Assembly (NCBI GenBank): GCA_028286945.1
Contig: JAQBQR010000028.1
Span: forward strand, 1 to 51,755
Direction of reading: 5' to 3'
DNA from: Parcubacteria group bacterium
GTDB taxonomy: Bacteria; Patescibacteriota; Minisyncoccia; Phycocordibacterales; Phycocordibacteraceae
Length of the DNA stretch: 51,755 nucleotides
In this document: positions 32,896-41,107 of the stretch, in pieces
Position numbering within the stretch: position 1 is the stretch's first letter
Layout of the letters: each line of letters begins with the position of its first letter
Program-made: the position numbers and the translations under genes
The notes under the pieces: model-generated
Seen by the model: the letters and a program-made list of their open reading frames with translations, nothing else
What the model was told of the DNA's origin: nothing
Databases searched by the model: none

Positions 32896-34059
32896 ATGGA
32901 GAAAAATCCAGCAACCATTCTATTTTTTGGTCGCCCTGGCGCCGGCAAGAGTACTCAGGCGGAATTACTCACGACCTATTTACAGGCGAACTATACTCGA
33001 CGAGTCGTGTCCTTCCTCTGGTCATATGTACGTGACGAGTTCATGCGAGGCAATACAAACGTACAAAAGAGACTTCAGGAAAATCACGCGGCTGGAAAGC
33101 TGCAGCCAAAGTTTTTTAGTGTAAGTGTGTGGGGTCCAGAACTCTTACGCGAAATGACGGGCAACGAGCACTTGCTTATCGACGGCGTACCTCGCCAAGT
33201 GTTTGAAGCTGAAGCGCTTGATTCCGCTTTTGATTTTTTCGACCGAAAACAGGTACTAGTATTCAACATGTATATTAGTCGTGAGAAAGCTGTTGCTCGC
33301 ATACGCCAGCGTGCAGCTACCGACGGACGCATAGACGACACAAATGAAGAAGTCGTTCAGCATCGCTTGGATTGGTTTGAGACAGATACCGTACCCGTGT
33401 TAGACATGTTCAAAAAGAATCCTCGGTATCGAGTAATTGATATTGATGCTGATGCTCCTAGAAGTACTATCCAAAGCCAGCTTGCCTCACATGTTGCAAA
33501 CATATACGGAGACGCAGAGAATATCGCTATTTCCCAAAGTGCGAAAACGCATGAGCCGGCGATTGTCGTCAGTATTGGAATACCTGGCGCGGGTAAGACG
33601 ACTATCCTCAAGCCACTTGCTGATCGCCACCAGTCTATCTATGTAAGTCGCGACGACATACGACAGGAATTTTTTGGAAACCCGCATCTTCAGCAAGACA
33701 AGGATCTTATTTGGAAAGAAGCCGAAAGGCGAGTGCGTGCTGCTCTTACTGCGGGAACAACCGTAATATATGACGCTACATTCGCTGAACAGAAGAAGCG
33801 TCGCGACTTCGTTGCGTCACTCAAAGTGATGGGATGGAAGAATGTTATTGGTTTTTACGTGGATACTCCAGGCGATGTTGCAAAGGAACGTAACCGAAGA
33901 CGTAACTTAGATAAGATAGTCCAAGACGACGTTATGGATACTTTTTACATTGAACCTTTGCACGAACACCCTCCTTCACTTGAAGATGGATTCACCGAGC
34001 TGTACACGCTTAAAGAAATCGCGAAATTTGAAGCCAACCTCCTAAAGTACGAGGATTGA
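32896..34059 (+). CDS. Fusion of adenylate-kinase-like and polynucleotide-kinase-like P-loop domains
   Basis: 387 residues with two P-loops. The N-terminal domain (1-200) has GRPGAGKST (12-20), IDGVPRQVFEAEAL and an RIRQRAATDGRIDD lid, all adenylate-kinase-like. The C-terminal domain (about 220-387) has GIPGAGKT (228-235), VSRDDIRQEFFG and IYDATFAEQKKRRDFV, as in T4 PNK/AAA_33 or zeta-toxin-type kinases. The substrate (nucleotide, polynucleotide 5' end, small molecule) cannot be assigned. It follows pheT by ten bases. Its stop codon overlaps the -35 of the next promoter. Confidence 0.8.
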   Translation: MEKNPATILFFGRPGAGKSTQAELLTTYLQANYTRRVVSFLWSYVRDEFMRGNTNVQKRLQENHAAGKLQPKFFSVSVWGPELLREMTGNEHLLIDGVPRQVFEAEALDSAFDFFDRKQVLVFNMYISREKAVARIRQRAATDGRIDDTNEEVVQHRLDWFETDTVPVLDMFKKNPRYRVIDIDADAPRSTIQSQLASHVANIYGDAENIAISQSAKTHEPAIVVSIGIPGAGKTTILKPLADRHQSIYVSRDDIRQEFFGNPHLQQDKDLIWKEAERRVRAALTAGTTVIYDATFAEQKKRRDFVASLKVMGWKNVIGFYVDTPGDVAKERNRRRNLDKIVQDDVMDTFYIEPLHEHPPSLEDGFTELYTLKEIAKFEANLLKYED

Positions 34060-34084
34060 CGATACCCTTTATTTTCAGTATGTT
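34056..34084 (+). promoter_or_regulatory. Canonical promoter TTGACG-N17-TATGTT
   Basis: -35 at 34056-34061 overlaps the preceding stop codon; -10 at 34079-34084. It gives a leader of about 40 nt with a strong Shine-Dalgarno for the gene at 34130. Confidence 0.75.
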
Positions 34085-34129
34085 CGTAGTGGGTAGTTGA
34101 TCCCATCCCATTAGATATAGGAGGCATCC

Positions 34130-34852
34130 ATGTGGCCAGGAGCAGATCCTGACGCAATCGTGGATGCCTACCGGCATCCAGTAAGTAAACCGAACGTAAC
34201 CGGCATACACGAAGGAAAAGAAGCACAGTTAAGCCCGGAAGGAGAACTGCAAGTTCAGCCCATGTGCGCGCATATGAAAAAACAAGGCGTGCGCCGCCTG
34301 TTCTGCAGCCAAGCGGACCGGGCACTCATTCCGACGATTGAGATGGCGACCAAGCACAGCCTCTCGATGCAGGCTGACGAACGGTTCGACGAATTTCTTC
34401 GCCCGGATTGGACCATCGGTAGAGAACCCGATGACCCAGAAGTGTCTGAATTTCGCCGCCGCCGCATTGAGTCCTTCAGTCCGAATTGTAAGCCCCTTAA
34501 AGGCGAACACGGGCTTCTCGATTCAGCCATGATCACCAGCAGCGGATTGCAGTTGCTTCTCGACACTGCGATCGAGCAAGAAGAAAAGCACCTGGGGCTT
34601 CTCACGCATGGCCTGCACCTCCGCAGGATCTTTGCGTGGATTATGTCTCGGGGAGACTTTGATCGCTTCGGGTGGTACTTTCAAGACTCCTACTACGTCG
34701 GGGGTCTCGAGAATGCCGCTCATCTTCGTTTTTGGTATGGACACCCGTTCCGTAACCTCTCTCGGAGATGCTGGAATGTCGAATTGGGCGACAACAGCTA
34801 TTTGCCGCTTGAACTTCAATCGTTTTGGCGACGAGAGTGGCTTGCCACCTGA
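34130..34852 (+). CDS. Histidine-phosphatase-like protein (cassette gene)
   Basis: 240 residues. The N-terminus has YRHPV (Arg15, His16), then LSPEGELQVQPMCAHMKKQGVRRLFCSQADRALIPTIEMA, the helix and 'S-x-x-x-R-A' region of histidine phosphatases, and LLTHGLHLRRIF with His160. The RHG triad thus reads RHP. The family removes phosphate from sugars, proteins or small molecules; the substrate is unknown. AGGAGG lies five bases before the ATG with its own promoter and terminator, a style unlike neighbouring genes. The codons are GC-rich and Trp/Arg-rich near the end. Likely an imported single-gene unit. Confidence 0.75.
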   Translation: MWPGADPDAIVDAYRHPVSKPNVTGIHEGKEAQLSPEGELQVQPMCAHMKKQGVRRLFCSQADRALIPTIEMATKHSLSMQADERFDEFLRPDWTIGREPDDPEVSEFRRRRIESFSPNCKPLKGEHGLLDSAMITSSGLQLLLDTAIEQEEKHLGLLTHGLHLRRIFAWIMSRGDFDRFGWYFQDSYYVGGLENAAHLRFWYGHPFRNLSRRCWNVELGDNSYLPLELQSFWRREWLAT

Positions 34853-34885
34853 ACTCCAATAGCATTGCGAAAGCAATACAAAACG

Positions 34886-34927
34886 GGCCCTCTTCGCATC
34901 ACACGAAGGGGGCCTGGTTTCTTTTAT
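34886..34927 (+). terminator. Intrinsic terminator of the 34130 cassette
   Basis: GGCCCTCTTCG pairs with CGAAGGGGGCC (11 bp, one G-U) followed by TGGTTTCTTTT. Confidence 0.85.
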
Positions 34928-34938
34928 CTTTTCTATAT

Positions 34939-34971
34939 AAAAAAGCAGCCCTTCACTTGCGTGAAGGGTGC
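34939..34971 (-). terminator. Intrinsic terminator of the 35184 cassette
   Basis: On the minus strand CCCTTCAC-GCAA-GTGAAGGG is followed by CTGCTTTTTTA. It faces the previous terminator, so the two cassettes converge. Confidence 0.85.
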
Positions 34972-35001
34972 AGGATTCGGACTGTCGCCACGCAATCGTG
35001 G

Positions 35002-35184
35002 CTATTGTTCGTCGGTGTCAGCTGACGGTAGCTGAAGCGGACCGTGGGACGCAATATCTGCGACCTCAAGGACCATGGCGAAAATGCCAACGGCGAAGAA
35101 CCAAATCACCATAGTGATGAGCCTCAGAACTCCCCGTGGCGTAGTGCCAGGTACTCCGCTCATTTGATCAGGATGCGTGAGCAT
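35002..35184 (-). CDS. Small membrane protein, 60 aa (cassette gene)
   Basis: Starts MLTHPDQMSGVPG; one span at about 23-43 (ITMVIWFFAVGIFAMVLEV), then a polar tail. GGAGG lies six bases before the ATG, below a near-perfect promoter (TTGACA-N16-TATACT) and above a terminator. The full set of expression signals supports a real gene despite its size. I recognise no family. It converges on the histidine-phosphatase-like cassette. A longer in-frame start exists at 35250 but would run through the promoter, so it was rejected. Confidence 0.75.
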   Translation of the reverse strand: MLTHPDQMSGVPGTTPRGVLRLITMVIWFFAVGIFAMVLEVADIASHGPLQLPSADTDEQ

Positions 35185-35223
35185 GCAATTCCTCCCCAAT
35201 TCGGCATGAGTGCCTAATGAAAA

Positions 35224-35251
35224 GTATACGATTCTTGACGGAATTGTCAAT
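35224..35251 (-). promoter_or_regulatory. Canonical promoter TTGACA-N16-TATACT
   Basis: -35 at 35246-35251, -10 at 35224-35229 on the minus strand. It is the best match to a housekeeping promoter in the window and is followed by a ~33-nt leader with GGAGG. Confidence 0.85.
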
Positions 35252-35280
35252 TAATTGCAGGGGATAGGGAGCTTCATCTG

Positions 35281-35289
35281 TGCTATACT
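35281..35289 (+). promoter_or_regulatory. Extended -10 TGC-TATACT, 12 nt before start
   Basis: It precedes the gyrB ATG at 35302. No -35 consensus or Shine-Dalgarno is visible. Confidence 0.6.
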
Positions 35290-35301
35290 ATTGATAACAA
35301 T

Positions 35302-37404
35302 ATGGCTAAGAAAGACGACGAAAAGACGACGAAACCCGCCGCCCCTAAGAAGGCAGGTGGCCAGTACGACGCCTCAAGCATTACTGTGCTCGAGGGTCTT
35401 GATCCCGTGCGTAAGCGTCCAGGAATGTACATTGGAACCACCGGTCCTGATGGTCTCCACCACCTCATTTGGGAAATCTTCGACAACTCACGCGACGAGG
35501 CCATGGGCGGATTCGCTGATGACATTGAAATTACCCTTCTTCCTGACGGGTACGTACGCGTCGTGGATAACGGTCGCGGTATTCCTGTGGGCATTCACCC
35601 TAAGACAAAAATCTCAGCACTTGAGATGATCATGACGACGCTTCACGCCGGCGGTAAGTTCGGTGGTGAGGATTCAGGATACAAAGTCTCAGGAGGTCTC
35701 CACGGTGTGGGAGCTTCAGTGGTTAACGCGCTTTCAGTACACACGAAGGTAATCGTTCACAAAGACGGTGCTATACACATGCAGGAGTATGAGATCGGTA
35801 AGGCGAAAGCAAAGGTGAAGCAAATTGGAAAGACGAAACATAACGGTACCGTTACTTTCTTCAAACCAGACGTTTCAATCTTCAAGGATGGTATTAACTG
35901 GAACTGGGATAAGATCGTCGGCCATGTTCGCCAGCAGGCATATTTGGTAAAGGGAACACGTATCAGCGTCGTAGACGCACGTGATTTAGAGAACGTAGAT
36001 CACGAAGAAGTTGCATACGTTCGTGAGCTTGGTCTTGAAGTTCCTTCGATGACCTTCTACTTTGAAGGCGGTCTTCGCTCACTTGTGGCGTTCTACAACC
36101 AGCATCAAACTCCCGTACATAAGAACATTTTTTACGTAGATCAAGAAAAGGATGATGTGGCGGTGGAGATTTCACTTCAATACATCGACGACATCAGCCC
36201 TCGTCTCATGGCCTTCGCAAACAATATTTATAACCCAGAGCAGGGAACTCACGTGACCGGTTTTAAAACAGCACTCACGCGAACCATTAATGCCTACGCG
36301 CGTACCGCAAAGCTTATTAAAGAAGCTGACGAAAACTTCACCGGTGAAGACGTGCTTGAAGGCATTACCGCCGTGGTATCCGTAAAGATGCCCGAGATTC
36401 AGTTTGAGGGACAGACAAAAGGAAAGCTCGGTTCTGTGGAAGCACAGGGAGCTGTAGCGAGCGTATTTGGAGAAGCATTCAGTTCATTCCTTGAGGAGAA
36501 TCCTGATGATGCGAAGGCAATCATAAACAAAGTATCGCTCGCGCTGCGCGCTCGTAAAGCTGCTAAAGCCGCTAAAGACTCAGTGCTCCGCAAGGGTGCT
36601 CTCGAAGGAATGACGCTTCCAGGAAAGCTTGCAGACTGTCAGTCAAAGAGCGCCGAAGAATCAGAACTCTTTGTGGTGGAGGGAGACTCTGCTGGTGGTT
36701 CTGCAAAAATGGGTCGCGACCGACGCACACAAGCCATCCTCCCACTTCGTGGAAAAATCCTTAACGTTGAGCGCGCGCGTCTTGATAAGATGCTTGCTTC
36801 AGAGCAGATAAAGAATCTGGTGATAGCCATGGGTACGGCCATCGGAGACATTTTCGATATTTCAAAACTTCGCTACCACAAAATCATCATCGCTACCGAC
36901 GCCGACATCGACGGAGCCCATATCCGTACGCTTCTCCTCACGCTTCTGTATCGCCACTTCCGTCCGATAGTTGATGGTGGGTTCGTATACATGGCCCAGC
37001 CACCGCTCTATAAGATCAAACAGGGAAAGAAGATTTCATATGCATACTCTGACGAAGAGAAATTCCAGGTTCTTGGGGGTGCAGATGTGGAGGTAGAAAT
37101 TGAAGGCGAAGGATCAGAAGCTGAGCCAGAAGTTGAAGAGGAGGGAGGTGAGGACGCTGCAGAGACCACGGCGAAGAAGGGACCCGCAAAGGCGTCTATC
37201 CAGCGATACAAAGGACTTGGCGAGATGAACCCTGAGGAGCTCTGGGAGACCACCATGGATCCCCAGCGACGTCTTCTTAAGCGTGTGACCGTAGATGACG
37301 CTGCTGATGCGGACCGTATCTTCGATATCCTTATGGGTACCGACGTGGCGAGTCGAAAGGCATTCATCCAGTCAAACGCGAAACTCGCTACGTTGGACGT
37401 TTAG
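35302..37404 (+). CDS. gyrB: DNA gyrase subunit B
   Basis: 700 residues, type IIA topoisomerase ATPase subunit. GHKL ATP site: EIFDNSRDEAMGG (the usual NSIDEA reads NSRDEA), DNGRGIPVGIHP, LHAGGKFGG and SGGLHGVGASVVNALS. The transducer domain follows, then Toprim with EGDSAGG starting at Glu460, PLRGKILNVERA and D533-A-D535-I-D537-G. An acidic insert (GEGSEAEPEVEEEGGED) lies before the conserved RYKGLGEMNPEELWETTMDP. ParE is a possible alternative, but the length and motifs fit GyrB. The gyrA partner is not in the window. Confidence 0.94.
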   Translation: MAKKDDEKTTKPAAPKKAGGQYDASSITVLEGLDPVRKRPGMYIGTTGPDGLHHLIWEIFDNSRDEAMGGFADDIEITLLPDGYVRVVDNGRGIPVGIHPKTKISALEMIMTTLHAGGKFGGEDSGYKVSGGLHGVGASVVNALSVHTKVIVHKDGAIHMQEYEIGKAKAKVKQIGKTKHNGTVTFFKPDVSIFKDGINWNWDKIVGHVRQQAYLVKGTRISVVDARDLENVDHEEVAYVRELGLEVPSMTFYFEGGLRSLVAFYNQHQTPVHKNIFYVDQEKDDVAVEISLQYIDDISPRLMAFANNIYNPEQGTHVTGFKTALTRTINAYARTAKLIKEADENFTGEDVLEGITAVVSVKMPEIQFEGQTKGKLGSVEAQGAVASVFGEAFSSFLEENPDDAKAIINKVSLALRARKAAKAAKDSVLRKGALEGMTLPGKLADCQSKSAEESELFVVEGDSAGGSAKMGRDRRTQAILPLRGKILNVERARLDKMLASEQIKNLVIAMGTAIGDIFDISKLRYHKIIIATDADIDGAHIRTLLLTLLYRHFRPIVDGGFVYMAQPPLYKIKQGKKISYAYSDEEKFQVLGGADVEVEIEGEGSEAEPEVEEEGGEDAAETTAKKGPAKASIQRYKGLGEMNPEELWETTMDPQRRLLKRVTVDDAADADRIFDILMGTDVASRKAFIQSNAKLATLDV

Positions 37405-37462
37405 ATTCACTCACGAGTCGCATAAAATAATCAAGCCGGGCGAGATATTCCGGTTTGTGTAC

Positions 37463-37468
37463 TACAAT
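37463..37468 (+). promoter_or_regulatory. -10 TACAAT, 7 nt before start
   Basis: It ends seven bases before the ATG at 37476 and supports that start over the ATG at 37455. Confidence 0.45.
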
Positions 37469-37475
37469 TACGTCC

Positions 37476-38834
37476 ATGCAAATCGACATTAAATCAGCAG
37501 TCAAAGAAGTCGAACACCTATTAGAGGCATGGCTTCCGTTAAGACTCCAATACGATAAAGTCCTTGGTGCCTCAATTGCAATTATTTATAAAGGGGAGAT
37601 TTTATACAAAAAGGGCTTTGGGTACGCTGACCTAGAAAAAAAGATTGAAACAGACGAAAATACGTTATATCGCGTCGGCTCTGTATCAAAGATATTTACC
37701 TCAGCTGCAATTTTTCAGCTCGCAGAACAAAAAGAGATTACTATCACTGATCCTGTTTCAAAGTACCTGCCTTGGTTTAAAGGAGAAAATGAAAAAGGGA
37801 AGTTAGAAGATATTACAATCGAGGAATTGCTTTCGCACATGTCTGGTATTTGGGGAAATGGTAATACCCCGCATTGGTTTACCGGTGAATTTCCAACAAC
37901 ACTAGAGCCTCTTCCGAGCGAAGCGTTGGTTTTTGAGCCATCTTCAGAATTCAAATATTCTAATTACGGCTTTGCTGTTTTGGGTGAACTCATTGCCACG
38001 GTAACTGGTTTACCGTATGAAAAGTATGTTCAGACAAACATTTTACATAAACTTGGAATGGCATCGACGTTTACCGATTACAAAGATGATATAGCAGGCA
38101 TTGCAAACGGACTTGGACGAGAAATACCAGGTCAGGAAAGAGAAAAATATGGGCATTACGCTACTAATGCATATGCGCCAGCGACTGGCTTTATTTCAAA
38201 TGTTGTTGATCTTGCTAAGTACATTGCCACCTTCCCGGTCAGTGCTTCAGAGGAGATTCTAAAAAATGAATCCAAGCAAAAAATGATTGAGGAACCTGAT
38301 ACTTACTCAAGAGGTACTGACAAATACTGTTTAGGGATTGAAAAATATGAGATCGATGGCAAAAAGATATACGGCCATGGCGGGGGGTTTAAGGGCTTTG
38401 TATCACAAGTTTCAATTGATGCTGATAATGAGTTGGGCGTGGTTGTCCTTACGAATTCCTCAAAAGCACCCGTATGGACATATACCCAAAGTATTTTCCA
38501 AGCGATATATGGCATTGCTGAAAATAGTTCTGATTACCTATCAGAAAATAAAATTGATACAAAAAGATATGAGGGAATCTATCGAAACTCTGGAGAAGAT
38601 AACGTCGTAGTTAGGATAAAGGACGTATTAATTTCTTTTGGAATAAATACGAGCTCGCCATTGTTTGGTAATAATAAGACAATTTTGCATCCGATATCTG
38701 AAGATGTATTTCTCCTAGAAGGCGGCGGCGGATTTGGCGCAAAGGGTGAAACGGTTACCTTTAGCGATATGAAAGATGGTTTATCTCAGAGAGCAACGTT
38801 TGCTGGCACCCCGATGATACGGGTTAATCAGTGA
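37476..38834 (+). CDS. Serine hydrolase, class C beta-lactamase / PBP-like
   Basis: 452 residues. The beta-lactamase family active site S69-V-S-K72 lies in LYRVGSVSKIFTSAAIF. The second motif YSNYGFAVLGELIA follows at about 160, and a HGGG-type third motif (YGHGGGFKGF) near 298. A C-terminal lipocalin-like extension is present. No signal peptide is seen, so it may act in the cytoplasm as an esterase or peptidase. The base composition is clearly poorer in GC than the surrounding genes, as is the GNAT gene after it. Together they look acquired. It is not evidence of drug resistance by itself. Confidence 0.88.
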   Translation: MQIDIKSAVKEVEHLLEAWLPLRLQYDKVLGASIAIIYKGEILYKKGFGYADLEKKIETDENTLYRVGSVSKIFTSAAIFQLAEQKEITITDPVSKYLPWFKGENEKGKLEDITIEELLSHMSGIWGNGNTPHWFTGEFPTTLEPLPSEALVFEPSSEFKYSNYGFAVLGELIATVTGLPYEKYVQTNILHKLGMASTFTDYKDDIAGIANGLGREIPGQEREKYGHYATNAYAPATGFISNVVDLAKYIATFPVSASEEILKNESKQKMIEEPDTYSRGTDKYCLGIEKYEIDGKKIYGHGGGFKGFVSQVSIDADNELGVVVLTNSSKAPVWTYTQSIFQAIYGIAENSSDYLSENKIDTKRYEGIYRNSGEDNVVVRIKDVLISFGINTSSPLFGNNKTILHPISEDVFLLEGGGGFGAKGETVTFSDMKDGLSQRATFAGTPMIRVNQ

Positions 38835-38840
38835 TGGAAG

Positions 38841-39338
38841 ATGAAAGAAGATACCCCACAAGAACAGTCGTCAGTTCCCGTATCATTGCGACAAGCAACT
38901 AAGGATGATTTATCGTTTCTATTTACGGTTTTAACAGAAGCAATGAAGCCGGTGGTGAAGATACTTAATCCAGACAAGGTATTTGATCAGGAGGATGAGC
39001 GGAAGAAACATGAAGCGGAGTTTGTGCCTGAACAAATAGAAGTTATTCAATATGAGAACAAAGACGTGGGTCGCTTGCGAGTAGTTCGTACTGACGAATC
39101 TATCTATATTGGCGGCATTCAAATTCTTCCTGAATACCAAGGAAAGGGAATTGGTACGGCCATTTTCACCAACCTCATACAAGAGTCTGAACAGTCGGGA
39201 CTACCCATTGCCTTGAAAGTGCATGACGTCAACGAACAGGCACTTAATTTCTATAGAAATCTTGGCTTCATCCCTGGCGAAAAAGTAAAGGATCAGACCA
39301 TGATGCGATACGTCCCTGCTGGGAAAGGTTCTAAATAG
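38841..39338 (+). CDS. GNAT-family N-acetyltransferase
   Basis: 165 residues. The acetyl-CoA binding motif A is IQILPEYQGKGIGTAIFTNLI (V/I-x-P-x-Y-Q-x-K-G-I-G). LKVHDVNEQALNFYRNLGF forms the C-terminal motif B. The substrate is unknown. It starts six bases after the serine hydrolase and shares its AT-rich codon use, so the two probably came as a unit. It ends at a bidirectional terminator. Confidence 0.9.
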   Translation: MKEDTPQEQSSVPVSLRQATKDDLSFLFTVLTEAMKPVVKILNPDKVFDQEDERKKHEAEFVPEQIEVIQYENKDVGRLRVVRTDESIYIGGIQILPEYQGKGIGTAIFTNLIQESEQSGLPIALKVHDVNEQALNFYRNLGFIPGEKVKDQTMMRYVPAGKGSK

Positions 39339-39362
39339 AGAGAAGTATTAATAATCGCGGAG

Positions 39363-39406
39363 AAAAAGAAAAGCCCCGCCGGCATGCCGGCGGGGCTTTT
39401 CTTTTT
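39363..39406. terminator. Perfect 44-bp palindromic bidirectional terminator
   Basis: AAAAAGAAAAGCCCCGCCGG and its exact complement meet at a central CA/TG. It serves the convergent genes ending at 39338 (+) and 39412 (-). Its 38-bp core recurs at 44042-44083. Confidence 0.93.
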
Positions 39407-39411
39407 GCCTC

Positions 39412-40182
39412 TTAGTTATTGATGTCGATTGAACGACTTGCGAAGTTGTTTCCTTCATTTGATTCAACAACCTGATTGTTTGAATCAAGCGCGACGGTAA
39501 TGGTTCGGCTTACGCCTGAGTTACCACGGTCAAAGCCAAGGACGTAGTCAATGCTGTCGCCAGGTGCGAGTGACGGCTGATTTGCAGAGTTGTAGTTCTG
39601 CGCAGGAACCGTTGGAACGTTTACGTTGAAGTTCCAGCTTCCGGTGTAGTTTGTACCGGCGTTCGTAACGGTGAACTGGACTGCGCCAGACTTTCCATTA
39701 GGAACATTGTTTGAGGGAACGAACGTAGACGTATTTCCAGGAGAGTTCAGGTATCCCACGGCAGTGATGATCACCGCGAGGTCAGAAAGACCATGTGGTG
39801 CAACAGGAGTTGTGACGGTGGTCACCACGGTGGATGTCTGGCCCGTACCGGTTCCCGTCCCCGTACTGGTATGAACCGGGGTAGTGGTCGTTGCTGCAGT
39901 AACCGTGGTGGTTGCCGTAGTCGTAGCCACTATCGTTTCAAAGGGAAGGGTAGTCGTTGCCGTAACCACCTGGAGTGCAGGATCTTCGTTCTTCTTAAAG
40001 ATTGAAGAAAGTGAAACCGCAGCACCGCCAAAGCGTGATGCAATGCTTGGAACAAAGCGCGCACTGTAGATTGCAAGCCCAATACCAATAATAAGAAGCG
40101 CAATAAAGCCAACAATGGCAAGCGCATTTACAGCCGCACGGCGGCTGGGATCCCGGTTAATCGTCGTTGTCGTTATTTCCAT
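39412..40182 (-). CDS. Membrane-anchored CARDB-domain protein
   Basis: 256 residues. Cytoplasmic start, one span (about 20-42), a Thr-rich linker of low complexity (about 73-125), then a CARDB domain (about 130-256) with SDLAVIITAVGYL and DSNNQVVESNEGNNFASRSIDI. It is tethered by its N-terminus with the adhesion-like domain outside. It is transcribed divergently from the sortase gene; an inverted repeat lies between the two promoters. It has no sortase signal of its own. Confidence 0.83.
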   Translation of the reverse strand: MEITTTTINRDPSRRAAVNALAIVGFIALLIIGIGLAIYSARFVPSIASRFGGAAVSLSSIFKKNEDPALQVVTATTTLPFETIVATTTATTTVTAATTTTPVHTSTGTGTGTGQTSTVVTTVTTPVAPHGLSDLAVIITAVGYLNSPGNTSTFVPSNNVPNGKSGAVQFTVTNAGTNYTGSWNFNVNVPTVPAQNYNSANQPSLAPGDSIDYVLGFDRGNSGVSRTITVALDSNNQVVESNEGNNFASRSIDINN

Positions 40183-40191
40183 ATACTACGT

Positions 40192-40220
40192 TGTTTACCA
40201 TACTCGTATCATACTGTCAA
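40192..40220 (-). promoter_or_regulatory. Promoter candidate TTGACA-N17-TAAACA for the CARDB gene
   Basis: -35 at 40215-40220 is a perfect TTGACA on the minus strand; the -10 is weak. An alternative -10, TATGGT, lies at 40197-40202. Confidence 0.45.
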
Positions 40221-40238
40221 GTCCGAATTATGAAGACG

Positions 40239-40259
40239 GCGTGAGCCAGGGTCTCACGC
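40239..40259. promoter_or_regulatory. Operator-like inverted repeat between divergent promoters
   Basis: GCGTGAG-N7-CTCACGC lies midway between two outward-facing TTGACA boxes (40215-40220 minus, 40265-40270 plus). It is well placed for a dimeric repressor acting on both the sortase and CARDB genes. Confidence 0.4.
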
Positions 40260-40264
40260 AGGGC

Positions 40265-40293
40265 TTGACATACTGTGATTTATAGTGTAAATA
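40265..40293 (+). promoter_or_regulatory. Promoter candidate TTGACA-N17-TAAATA for the sortase gene
   Basis: Perfect -35 at 40265-40270; the -10 at 40288-40293 is weaker and ends 13 bases before the ATG at 40307. Confidence 0.5.
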
Positions 40294-40306
40294 TATGTAA
40301 GACTAT

Positions 40307-40987
40307 ATGACCACGAATTCGACCAGTGTACAGACCGCCGTCAAGCTTGTTACCGCAAGCCATAAGGCGTATACCCAGAAATGGGCCTTCCTGGGCCTCT
40401 TCGTGTTCGTTCTATTCATCTCAACCAGCGCGGCAGCAATCTTTGATGTGCTTCCTGATCCTGCGAAAACAGTGGCTGACGAAACAAGCGCACCGCTTGT
40501 CCTCGCACCAGTAACAGCGGTAGCTACTCCCGAGCTTCCAACGAAGATCGAGATCCCAGCCATCAGCCTTTCGCAGAAGATCGCAAACCCCAACACGACT
40601 GATGTGCAGCTTCTCGACAACGCACTTCTTGCTGGCCCGGTACGTTACCCAACTTCCGCCGAACTCGGCGTGAACGGTAACGTGATCATTTTCGGACACT
40701 CAAGCTACCTTCCGATTGTAAATAACCAGGCCTTCAAAGCCTTCGACGGAATTCAGAAGCTTAAGCAGGGAGATCGCATCACGGTCACCGGTGCTACACA
40801 TGTATTCGTATACAGCGTGGAGACCGTTGAAAAGAAGAGCGCCGCTACGGACGATTCGATTCCGCTTAGTGTTGAAGGAAGCAAGCTTACCCTTGCGACC
40901 TGTAACTCATTCGGAACTCATTCGGATCGTTTCGTAGTGACCGCTACGCTGGTTGAGACAGATGTACTTGTAAATACAGTGCAATAA
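40307..40987 (+). CDS. Sortase
   Basis: 226 residues. A cytoplasmic start, one span at about 27-46, a linker, then a sortase beta-barrel with His131 (IIFGHSS), Cys199 (LTLATCNS) and Arg208 (SDRFVV), the full catalytic triad. It cleaves sorting signals and joins surface proteins to an acceptor outside the membrane. A likely substrate with an IPYTG motif lies at 42119, beyond an inserted cassette gene. Its 3' end carries a promoter for that cassette. Confidence 0.9.
   Translation: MTTNSTSVQTAVKLVTASHKAYTQKWAFLGLFVFVLFISTSAAAIFDVLPDPAKTVADETSAPLVLAPVTAVATPELPTKIEIPAISLSQKIANPNTTDVQLLDNALLAGPVRYPTSAELGVNGNVIIFGHSSYLPIVNNQAFKAFDGIQKLKQGDRITVTGATHVFVYSVETVEKKSAATDDSIPLSVEGSKLTLATCNSFGTHSDRFVVTATLVETDVLVNTVQ
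40953..40980 (+). promoter_or_regulatory. Promoter TTGAGA-N16-TACAGT inside the sortase 3' end
   Basis: -35 at 40953-40958, -10 at 40975-40980, just before the sortase stop. It would drive the 41108 cassette with a ~120-nt structured leader. The -10 matches that of the twin RNAs. Confidence 0.6.
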
Positions 40988-41000
40988 GTATTGTGGTAGG

Positions 41001-41030
41001 CTATCTGCCCCGGACATTCGTCCGAGATAG
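41001..41030 (+). promoter_or_regulatory. Structured leader hairpin of the 41108 cassette
   Basis: CTATCT...AGATAG encloses GGAC-ATTC-GTCC. A second small hairpin (CCCTT-CA-AGGGG) follows just before the ribosome site. It may regulate expression; unproven. Confidence 0.4.
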
Positions 41031-41107
41031 ATAGCTCATTGCAATTCGGCATGAGTTGGTCTTAACAGCCGTCCCTTCAAGGGGCGCAAATAGAGGGAAG
41101 AACGTCA

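Noticed and set aside
35197-41056. Similarity of AATTCGGCATGAG to a common EcoRI cDNA adaptor
   Set aside because: It differs at one base, lies inside continuous regulatory sequence in both places, and does not flank an abrupt join. Chance is the simpler reading.
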